In this document: piece after piece, positions 1 to 4,560 of the stretch
Layout: the number at the start of each line of letters is the position of its first letter
Position numbering within the stretch: the stretch's first letter is position 1
NCBI GenBank assembly: GCA_949878535.1
Contig: CATLAS010000084.1
Location: forward strand, 1-5,470
Reading direction: 5' to 3'
DNA: 5,470 nucleotides
From: an uncultured Eubacteriales bacterium
Lineage (GTDB): Bacteria; Bacillota; Clostridia; Oscillospirales; CAG-272
Translations under genes and position numbers: made by a program
The notes under the pieces: generated by a model
What the model saw: the letters and a program-made list of their open reading frames with translations, nothing else
Told to the model about the DNA's origin: nothing
The model's database searches: none

Positions 1-203
1 ATTGCTTCCAATGAATCATGGGTTGCTTTTTTTGCCTTATAAGGACAAACACGAATGCACTCTCCGCAGTCAATACACCGCTGGGAATGAATCCGCGCCT
101 TGCCCTCACGGATGCGGATCGCCTCCGTAGGGCAGCGTTTCAGGCAGTGTGTACATCCCTTGCATTTATCCACGTCAAGGGACACTGAATGCTTATATTC
201 CAT
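1..203 (-). CDS. 4Fe-4S ferredoxin-domain protein, probable N-terminus of a [FeFe]-hydrogenase-like (HydS/large-subunit C-domain) protein; partial
   Basis: Only the first 67 residues are visible; the C-terminus lies beyond the left edge. Two canonical [4Fe-4S] motifs are seen: C14-x2-C17-x2-C20-x3-C24-P and C43-x2-C46-x2-C49-x3-C53-P, with short spacing as in bacterial 2[4Fe-4S] ferredoxins. The N-terminus (MEYKHSVSLD, then the cluster) matches my memory of clostridial proteins that continue into a hydrogenase large-subunit C-terminal domain, often with a PAS domain. Those proteins are thought to sense redox state or H2 and sit in hydrogenase gene clusters. The start at 201-203 is chosen because AAAAGGA lies 10 nt upstream; the ATG at 210-212 is only 1 nt from it. 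The frame stays open for 45 codons back to the stop of the preceding gene, so an earlier start (ATG 309-311) cannot be excluded. The ferredoxin part is certain; the hydrogenase-like continuation is inferred from neighbours. A simple two-cluster ferredoxin is the alternative. Confidence 0.85.
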   Translation of the reverse strand, partial: MEYKHSVSLDVDKCKGCTHCLKRCPTEAIRIREGKARIHSQRCIDCGECIRVCPYKAKKATHDSLEA

Positions 204-243
204 TATGGTCATGTCCTTTTCTGAATTTGCGGCGATTTTGCCT

Positions 244-297
244 GCGCAAAATGCGCCTCTGTATGGAGCGCAAAGCACAAGCTGTGCTGCAGCGCTC
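244..297 (-). other. two intercistronic stem-loops between the GHKL ATPase and ferredoxin genes
   Basis: In the 135-bp gap 204-338 an imperfect hairpin has outer arms 266-271/292-297 (GAGCGC/GCGCTC), inner arms 274-279/283-288 (AGCACA/TGTGCT) and a 3-nt loop. A second hairpin follows in the transcript: GCGCA (244-248), AAA, TGCGC (252-256). No U-run follows either one, so they do not look like intrinsic terminators. Such elements between operon genes can mark RNA processing or 3'-end stabilisation, which would uncouple the level of the ferredoxin gene from the genes before it. That role is inference. Confidence 0.45.
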
Positions 298-338
298 TCA
301 AACCGATCCATTCCACAACCGATAGAAGATATTGGCGA

Positions 339-764
339 TTACACCTTTACCTTCATAATAATTTTCGTACCCTTACCAAGCTCCGTTTCAATTTCCATAG
401 TATCCGTATATTTTTTCATATTCGGCAGTCCCATACCGGCACCAAAGCCAAGGGAACGAATATTGTCCCGGGCAGTTGAAAATCCCTCCTGCATTGCAAG
501 AGAAACATCAGCAATTCCCGGTCCCTGATCCCGCAGCACCATGGTAATTTCATCAGGCAGCACAAATACATCCGCGGTGCCTCCGTTCGCATGAATTACC
601 ATATTGATTTCACCCTCATACATGGCAATCGCCACTTTTCGGATCACATCCGGGGGAAATCCAAGCTGGCGAAGATTTTTCTTCACCTCCACCGATGCTG
701 CGCCGGCAGAGGAAAAATCATCACCGTCCACATCAAAATGAAAATTGATTCCTGCGTCCGTCAT
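339..764 (-). CDS. ATP-binding protein, RsbW-like anti-sigma/GHKL kinase family
   Basis: A 141-residue single-domain GHKL ATPase (HATPase_c_2 type), the usual length for anti-sigma-factor kinases such as RsbW and SpoIIAB. The N-box is E50-x3-N54-x3-H58, the G1 box is DQGPG (D79-G83), the glycine-rich G2 region is GFGAGMGL (106-113), and GKGT (130-133) closes the pocket. There is no histidine phosphoacceptor domain and no membrane segment, so it should be a cytosolic serine kinase or ATP-dependent switch. The start at 762-764 is chosen because its ATG overlaps the TGA of the DRTGG gene (ATGA), implying translational coupling; longer in-frame starts would run deep into that gene. Similar small ATPases recur in clostridial hydrogenase operons beside DRTGG and ferredoxin-hydrogenase genes, where their partner is unknown. 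No sigma factor or anti-anti-sigma gene is visible here. Confidence 0.88.
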   Translation of the reverse strand: MTDAGINFHFDVDGDDFSSAGAASVEVKKNLRQLGFPPDVIRKVAIAMYEGEINMVIHANGGTADVFVLPDEITMVLRDQGPGIADVSLAMQEGFSTARDNIRSLGFGAGMGLPNMKKYTDTMEIETELGKGTKIIMKVKV

Positions 765-1129
765 TCTGCCGCCACTTTCGTTCCGTTGAGACCGGCACTG
801 TACAATGTACCGCAAGCCTCATACATCCGCAAAGCGGAATGCATCACAACAATTCCGCTGCCCTCTGCCAGTTCTACCATCTCCGGCGTGGGATTTTTCC
901 CGCGCACAAAGACGACACAGTGCATATCCATCATTTCCGCGGTGCGCATCACCTGAGGATTGACCAGTCCGGTAAGAAGCACCGCCTGATCCTTCACAAA
1001 AGCAAGCACATCGCTCATCATATCGCTGCTGCAGGCCGAATAAACTTCTCTGTCCAGCTGATCCTCACCGCACAGAAGTTCGGCGTTCAGAAGTTCTTTG
1101 ATTTGTCTGATTTTCAAAATTCTGCCCAT
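761..1129 (-). CDS. DRTGG domain-containing protein
   Basis: A 122-residue cytosolic protein that is essentially one DRTGG domain. It begins with the pattern KIRQIKELLNAELLCGED, then REVYSACSSDMMSDVLAF, GLVNPQV, VVFVRGKNP and a final helix-rich segment. DRTGG domains occur in phosphotransacetylases and CBS-linked pyrophosphatases and as free-standing proteins; they are generally thought to be ligand-binding or dimerisation modules, and the function of the free-standing form is not established. The ATG at 1127-1129 gives an N-terminus that fits the family. An in-frame GTG at 1151-1153 (preceded by AAAGAG) would add 8 residues, and the two cannot be separated from sequence alone. It lies 53 bp behind the NuoE-like gene and its stop overlaps the start of the GHKL ATPase, so the two small proteins are probably made together and may interact. 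Confidence 0.85.
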   Translation of the reverse strand: MGRILKIRQIKELLNAELLCGEDQLDREVYSACSSDMMSDVLAFVKDQAVLLTGLVNPQVMRTAEMMDMHCVVFVRGKNPTPEMVELAEGSGIVVMHSALRMYEACGTLYSAGLNGTKVAAE

Positions 1130-1182
1130 GCCTTTCCGATTTGATATCTGCACAGATACTCTTTGCAGGAAATGTTTTTACC

Positions 1183-1680
1183 TCAGCCCTGATATTTTGC
1201 GATAATCCCCTGAATGTCGTCGGGTACCAATCTTCCGTAAACGTCCTCGCCTACAGTGAGCACAGGAGCCAATCCGCATGCGCCGATGCAGCGGGTTGCT
1301 TCCAAACTGAATTTACCGTCATCGGTAACACCGCCGCTGGGAATTCCCAGTTCAGATTCCAATTTTTCCATTAAAAGGCCGCTGCCTTTTACATAGCAGG
1401 CAGTACCCAGGCAAACGCTTACAGGATACTGACCCTTGGGGTTGAGCAAAAACTGTGAATAGAAGGTTGCAACGCCAAACACTTCAGAAACAGGCACGCC
1501 CATTTTGATAGCGATATGTTTCTGCACCTCAGGCGGGAGATAGCCGTAAATTTCCTGTGCCTTCTGCATAATCGGCATCAGCGCACCCTTTTCATCCTTG
1601 TGCTGCTCGATGATTTCATCCAACCGGGCGCTCAATTCTGGATTGTCAGTAAATTCTACTGACGTGAGTTTCTTTTTCAT
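1183..1680 (-). CDS. nuoE: NuoE/HymA-type NAD(P)H-oxidoreductase [2Fe-2S] subunit (hydrogenase-associated)
   Basis: A 165-residue thioredoxin-like [2Fe-2S] ferredoxin of the complex I 24-kDa (NuoE) family, at the family's usual length. Cluster ligands are C90-x4-C95 (VCLGTACYVKG) and C131-x3-C135 (TRCIGACGLAP). The N-terminal helical part carries GALMPIMQKAQEIYGYLP and the linker GVATFYSQF, both family hallmarks. The protein passes electrons between a NuoF-type flavin subunit and other Fe-S centres. In fermentative Clostridia it is a subunit of electron-bifurcating [FeFe]-hydrogenases (called HymA, HndA or HydC in different species). The start at 1678-1680 has AGGA six nt upstream; upstream in-frame extension would need a TTG. 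It is the first gene after the promoter at 1721-1749 and heads the DRTGG / ATPase / ferredoxin operon. No NuoF or catalytic hydrogenase subunit is in view, so the exact complex is inferred. Confidence 0.93.
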   Translation of the reverse strand: MKKKLTSVEFTDNPELSARLDEIIEQHKDEKGALMPIMQKAQEIYGYLPPEVQKHIAIKMGVPVSEVFGVATFYSQFLLNPKGQYPVSVCLGTACYVKGSGLLMEKLESELGIPSGGVTDDGKFSLEATRCIGACGLAPVLTVGEDVYGRLVPDDIQGIIAKYQG

Positions 1681-1686
1681 AGATAT

Positions 1687-1698
1687 TCCTGTCCTCCT
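1687..1698 (-). promoter_or_regulatory. double ribosome binding site of the nuoE-like gene
   Basis: Reading toward the gene, AGGAGG (1693-1698) is followed by AGGA (1687-1690), leaving 12 and 6 nt respectively before the ATG at 1680. The nearer AGGA has normal spacing; the stronger AGGAGG is too far away for the same start. Together they fix the start at 1680 rather than further upstream. Confidence 0.65.
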
Positions 1699-1720
1699 GA
1701 ACAAGTATGTTATCTTCAAT

Positions 1721-1749
1721 ATTATACAATAAAATATTAGGGATTTCCA
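1721..1749 (-). promoter_or_regulatory. sigma-A-type promoter of the nuoE/DRTGG/ATPase/ferredoxin operon
   Basis: On the minus strand a perfect TATAAT (1721-1726) lies 17 bp downstream of TGGAAA (1744-1749, 4/6 match to TTGACA). The spacer (1727-1743) is AT-rich. Transcription would begin near 1713-1715, giving a 5' leader of about 35 nt that contains the ribosome binding sites. Position, spacing and the absence of any other gene in the gap support it. Confidence 0.7.
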
Positions 1750-1780
1750 TAGTTTACGGCAATTTTATTGATTTTTTTCA

Positions 1781-1795
1781 TGTTTTATTTTAACA
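1781..1795. promoter_or_regulatory. AT-rich dyad upstream of the operon promoter, possible operator
   Basis: TGTT (1781-1784) and AACA (1792-1795) form a small inverted repeat around a 7-bp AT core, extending imperfectly to CATGTT/AACAAT. Its centre is about 74 bp upstream of the predicted transcription start, a position suited to an activator rather than a repressor. It resembles half-sites of the redox regulator Rex (TTGTTAA type), but the spacing is one base short and the outer bases differ. Assignment is weak. Confidence 0.2.
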
Positions 1796-1904
1796 ATTCC
1801 CCCATATTGATATAGTATTGGCAAAAAAGCGAGAAAAAACGCATAAATCTGCCTTGTAAAGGAGTTCGCCGTTAGCCAGTTGGGAGAGATTGTGTTTTTC
1901 GTTA

Positions 1905-1932
1905 AGCCACCTCCCAACAAAGGGAGGTGGCT
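1905..1932. repeat. perfect 11-bp-arm palindromic hairpin
   Basis: AGCCACCTCCC (1905-1915) and its exact reverse complement GGGAGGTGGCT (1922-1932) flank a 6-nt loop (AACAAA). There is no T-run on either strand, so it is unlikely to be an intrinsic terminator. A further segment TTGGGAG (1880-1886) can pair with CTCCCAA (1911-1917), competing with the main stem. GC-rich 'GCCACCTCCC' palindromes of this kind are scattered between genes in many gut Clostridia. It is probably a dispersed palindromic repeat unit, related in style to the two copies at 2005-2057 and 2272-2323. Confidence 0.75.
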
Positions 1933-2004
1933 CACTGCAAGCAAGACGGAGGGATAGCTGATGATAGCCTATCGATTTATTGATCCTGCAAATCGCCAGC
2001 TGGA

Positions 2005-2057
2005 CAATCCCCCACCCGCTATCGCGGGAGCCCCCTTTGCACAAAGGGGCCATCCAC
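2005..2057. repeat. dispersed palindromic repeat, copy 1
   Basis: This 53-bp unit is almost identical to that at 2272-2323 (one single-base length difference and a few substitutions). It contains two hairpins in series: CCCGC (2015-2019)/GCGGG (2024-2028), then CCCCTTTG (2032-2039), CA, CAAAGGGG (2042-2049), a perfect 8-bp-arm palindrome. It looks like a REP- or MITE-like intergenic element; no transposase or coding capacity is present. Confidence 0.8.
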
Positions 2058-2271
2058 CAATCCTGTGTTTCCCTCTACACCAGAGCACTTTGGAGTACAG
2101 CTTTTAGTCATTTTTTCATTTTTTGCATACTTACATTGACTAAGTAATATCAAACAAGTCTACACAAGTCCAAGCCTCCCCCAGCAAAAGAAGGCGGCAG
2201 GACCTATCCGTAACAGAGGAATTGTCAAAGCAATACTGCCAATTTATAAATCCTGCTAAATGATAGTGTAC
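2058..2271. other. gene-free spacer between the two palindromic repeats
   Basis: No credible reading frame, RNA gene or promoter is seen. The stretch holds small structures only: a tandem CATTTTTT (2109-2116, 2117-2124), a dyad TACTTA (2128-2133)/TAAGTA (2141-2146), and ACAAGTC repeated with a 10-bp period (2154-2160, 2164-2170). The part around 2175-2200 (CCTCCCCC then AAGGCGGC) may be a decayed palindromic repeat. Together with the flanking repeats it may be the interior of one composite element, but no target duplication was found. Confidence 0.4.
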
Positions 2272-2323
2272 CAATCCCTCACCCGCTCCGCGGGAGCCCC
2301 CTTTGCACAAAGGAGCCATCCAC
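2272..2323. repeat. dispersed palindromic repeat, copy 2
   Basis: A 52-bp second copy of the unit at 2005-2057 in the same orientation. Its stems are CCCGC (2282-2286)/GCGGG (2290-2294) and CCCCTTTG (2298-2305)/CAAAGGAG (2308-2315), the latter with one mismatch that copy 1 lacks. It ends three bases before the T-run side of the glycosidase terminator, so it sits exactly between the terminator and the downstream spacer. Confidence 0.8.
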
Positions 2324-2326
2324 TAC

Positions 2327-2353
2327 AAAAAAGAGGAGCTAACCAGCCCCTCC
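2327..2353 (-). terminator. rho-independent terminator overlapping the glycosidase stop codon
   Basis: In the minus-strand transcript GAGGGGCT, a GGTT loop and AGCTCCTC form an 8-bp stem with a single G-U pair (2333-2352), which can extend by an outer G-U and A-U pair. Six U residues follow directly (2327-2332). The TAG stop (2339-2341) lies at the loop-proximal side of the 3' arm, so the last codons form the 5' arm. It should end the mrp-glycosidase transcript. Confidence 0.85.
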
Positions 2354-3589
2354 TTTTGCACCCGTATTTTCTTTTGGGGCAACTAAGAACGCATTCGGAA
2401 GAATGCGACCGAGAGACGGATTTGCAGAACAATTTTTCGTAATCACTTCACCTTTGTATGCCAGCACGCTGGAAGCTCCGCCGTCACAACTGGATGCGTT
2501 GATTACATTATATGCACTAAGAATGTCCGCCATGTCTCCAACTGTACAACCAATAGAGTATGAAACATCCCGTCCGTCTATAATCAGCATGGCGATCACC
2601 CCATCCGCCCGCTGACCAATTGCTGTGCGCGGCTGCAAACCGTAGCCTGCGGAACCGGACACCTGCTTCACCCCGTCTGCTATCAGCACAGGGCTGAATT
2701 GAATTCCATCCCGAATGTTGGTATATGTACTCCAAAGAGAAATATTGCCAACCACCAATTTATGATCCGTTGTCAGAACGATGCTGCCATAATAATCTAC
2801 AAAGTCTCCCCAATACTGTCCCTGAGAGCAGCTGATTCCTACTACAACGCCGCCGTTTCCTTCTCCGCCCGGATCACGAAATCCGCTCGCATTGATTCCG
2901 GCAATGGCACCATAATGATCCATCATATCCAGAATACGCATACCGGTTTGATTTTTATATTGTGTGGTTCCGAGATATACTCTGGAAGGATCGTCTATCA
3001 GCATGATTTTCCCCTGGTATCCGGAACCGACAATCTCCGATACAACCAATCCCTGTTCAATATCATTGATCAGGACTGTATTTCCTGCATAATCCTTGCC
3101 GCCTACCACAAGATTTTTCTGATTCAGAATATCCACCGGTTCCGGCGGTTCAACGATCGGCTCATCCACTGGATCGCCTGTAGACAGGCTATCCCCCCCG
3201 CCAAGCACATCATCATCTCGGGCAATATTTGCCATAACCTCATCAATAATGTGCTGTGGGAAGAAATTCTCCGCCAGCCAATGATGCCGCCCGGTAGTCA
3301 TTGCCGTTTCAATCCAAATCCCCCTCCAATGGGCAATAAACGGATTGGAAGAATAAACGAAGGTTACATAACAAACGGTGAGCAGCAAGATGAGTCCAAC
3401 CGGAATACCGATTCCAATATAAAACCGTCTGCGTTTTTTCCGCTCCGATACGGCATCCTTTTTCGCGCGCAGATGCTTCAAATCCAAGCTGGTATCATTT
3501 TCAGCCCAACGTTTTTTGGGTTTTGGCAGGAAAGCCAAAGAAACGCTCTCCTGCCGTTTTTGATTTTTTATCATGTTTTTATCTGCCAT
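2339..3589 (-). CDS. membrane-anchored phosphodiester glycosidase (NAGPA-like) family protein
   Basis: A 416-residue protein of the family related to N-acetylglucosamine-1-phosphodiester alpha-N-acetylglucosaminidase. It has a basic cytosolic N-terminus (KKRRR at 51-55), one membrane helix at about 57-79, and a linker rich in Asp, Glu and Pro (125-153). The extracytoplasmic domain (about 160-405) shows hallmark segments: GAIAGINASGF (227-237), GNGGVVVG (244-251), QPRTAIGQ (319-326), IIDGRD (336-341), SSCDGGASSVL (366-376) and GRILPNAFLV (394-403). Family members are thought to cleave sugar-phosphodiester bonds in envelope polysaccharides; the substrate here is unknown. The topology is N-in, C-out. 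The start at 3587-3589 lies 23 bp after the mrp stop with no clear ribosome binding site; the next ATG (3572-3574) is no better. It probably shares the mrp transcript and ends at the overlapping terminator. The family call is firm; activity is inferred. Confidence 0.9.
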   Translation of the reverse strand: MADKNMIKNQKRQESVSLAFLPKPKKRWAENDTSLDLKHLRAKKDAVSERKKRRRFYIGIGIPVGLILLLTVCYVTFVYSSNPFIAHWRGIWIETAMTTGRHHWLAENFFPQHIIDEVMANIARDDDVLGGGDSLSTGDPVDEPIVEPPEPVDILNQKNLVVGGKDYAGNTVLINDIEQGLVVSEIVGSGYQGKIMLIDDPSRVYLGTTQYKNQTGMRILDMMDHYGAIAGINASGFRDPGGEGNGGVVVGISCSQGQYWGDFVDYYGSIVLTTDHKLVVGNISLWSTYTNIRDGIQFSPVLIADGVKQVSGSAGYGLQPRTAIGQRADGVIAMLIIDGRDVSYSIGCTVGDMADILSAYNVINASSCDGGASSVLAYKGEVITKNCSANPSLGRILPNAFLVAPKENTGAKGGAG

Positions 3590-3612
3590 TGCTTTGCGAT
3601 TTACGAATTAAC

Positions 3613-4446
3613 TTACAGACCTTCCACAGCATCTGCTGCCGGTGTTATATACTCATTTTCCATCAGTTCAATCACGCCTTTGTCCACCAGCGCAGTCAAC
3701 TTTCCATCCAAAGGAATCTTTGCAAGCAACGGTATGCCATATTCTTTTGCAACTTCTTCCGCACAGCTTGCTCCAAACAGAGGAATTTCCTTTCCACAGT
3801 CTGGACAAATCGCATAAGACATATTTTCAACCATGCCCAAAATGGGGATGTTCATAAGCTTTGCCATATTAACCGCTTTTTCTACAATCATGGAAACAAG
3901 CTCCTGCGGAGTTGTTACTATGATGATTCCATCCAGCGGCAGCGACTGAAAAACGGTAAGCGGAACATCGCCCGTTCCCGGAGGCATATCTACAAACATA
4001 TAATCTACATCTGTCCAGATAACGTCTGTCCAGAACTGCTTAACAGCACCTGCAATCACCGGGCCGCGCCAAACAACGGGGCTGCTGGCATCCTCCAGCA
4101 GCAGATTAACGGACATGAGCTGAATGCCTGTTTTTGTATAAGCAGGAAGCATCGTTTCCCCACTGACTTCCACTCCACCAGACACACCGAATGCCTTTGG
4201 CACAGACGGACCGGTAATATCTGCATCCAGAACTGCCACACCCCAAGAACGTCGACGCATTTCTGTTGCAAGCATGGAAGTGACCATGGATTTTCCAACA
4301 CCGCCTTTACCAGATACAACACCGATTACGTGGCGGACAGAGGAAGCTGGATTCAGCGGTTCCTTCTGAATTTCCGATTCACCCCTGGAAGCGCAGTCTG
4401 CGCCGCAAGTGGAACAATCATGCGTACATGTATTTTGTTCTTCCAT
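3613..4446 (-). CDS. Mrp/NBP35-family P-loop ATPase, iron-sulfur cluster carrier
   Basis: A 277-residue cytosolic ATPase of the Mrp/NBP35 branch of the MinD/ParA superfamily. It has the deviant Walker A GKGGVGKS (46-53), the A' motif DADITGPS (74-81) and the switch/Walker B region DMPPGTGD (153-160). A C-terminal CPDC (C214, C217) is the dimer-bridging [4Fe-4S] site of the family. The N-terminus has a further four-cysteine cluster, C7-x3-C11-x2-C14-x3-C18, as in NBP35-type proteins and many clostridial members; no MIP18 (DUF59) domain precedes the ATPase. Such proteins receive and hand over Fe-S clusters. The start at 4444-4446 has AAGGA 8 nt upstream. It is the first gene after the promoter at 4510-4538 and is followed by the glycosidase gene. 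A link to the Fe-S-rich hydrogenase operon downstream is plausible but not shown. I do not assign a gene symbol because mrp, apbC and nbp35 are used interchangeably. Confidence 0.93.
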   Translation of the reverse strand: MEEQNTCTHDCSTCGADCASRGESEIQKEPLNPASSVRHVIGVVSGKGGVGKSMVTSMLATEMRRRSWGVAVLDADITGPSVPKAFGVSGGVEVSGETMLPAYTKTGIQLMSVNLLLEDASSPVVWRGPVIAGAVKQFWTDVIWTDVDYMFVDMPPGTGDVPLTVFQSLPLDGIIIVTTPQELVSMIVEKAVNMAKLMNIPILGMVENMSYAICPDCGKEIPLFGASCAEEVAKEYGIPLLAKIPLDGKLTALVDKGVIELMENEYITPAADAVEGL

Positions 4447-4509
4447 AACTATAATCCTTCCCTGATAAGTTTTTCAAATGCAGTATTCGCTAAAAACGTT
4501 ACTGCACAT

Positions 4510-4538
4510 ATTTTATAACAAAATGGCGGATAATACAA
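4510..4538 (-). promoter_or_regulatory. probable promoter of the mrp-glycosidase unit
   Basis: On the minus strand TTGTAT (4533-4538) and TAAAAT (4510-4515, 5/6 match) are separated by exactly 17 bp. An overlapping TATAAA (4512-4517) is a second possible -10 box with a poorer 15-bp spacer. The predicted leader is about 55-60 nt. No terminator hairpin was found between the ATPase stop (4561) and this site, so read-through from the ATPase gene may add to expression. Confidence 0.5.
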
Positions 4539-4560
4539 CACCTTTGCGTATATTGGATAA

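Noticed and set aside
100..956. Plus-strand frames opposite the ferredoxin, ATPase and DRTGG genes
   Set aside because: The minus strand carries the conserved cysteine and GHKL motifs; these frames are shadows.
1781..1798. Canonical Rex operator
   Set aside because: Only one half-site (TTGTTAA on the minus strand) fits. The second half is shifted by one base and diverges, so it is kept only as a weak dyad.
1905..1932. Hairpin read as an intrinsic terminator
   Set aside because: There is no T-run next to the stem on either strand, and the preceding transcript already ends at 2327-2353.
1790..2053. Minus-strand open frame of 87 codons upstream of the nuoE-like gene
   Set aside because: It runs through palindromic repeat copy 1 and the 1905-1932 hairpin, has no ribosome binding site and no family resemblance. 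Such frames across repeats are common false predictions.
2136..2170. Plus-strand promoter starting with TTGACT
   Set aside because: The -10 match at 17 bp is poor and there is no plus-strand gene downstream for it to serve.
2005..2323. Two repeats as a minimal CRISPR array
   Set aside because: There are only two copies, 214 bp apart. The spacing is far too long for a spacer and no cas genes are present.
2260..2442. Plus-strand open frame of 60 codons
   Set aside because: It starts in repeat copy 2 and runs through the terminator into the 3' end of the glycosidase gene on the other strand, with no recognisable protein features.
2699..4518. Two long plus-strand frames (2699-3817 and 3523-4518)
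   Set aside because: They are antisense shadows of the glycosidase and Mrp genes, whose minus-strand products carry clear family motifs. The shadow translations show none.
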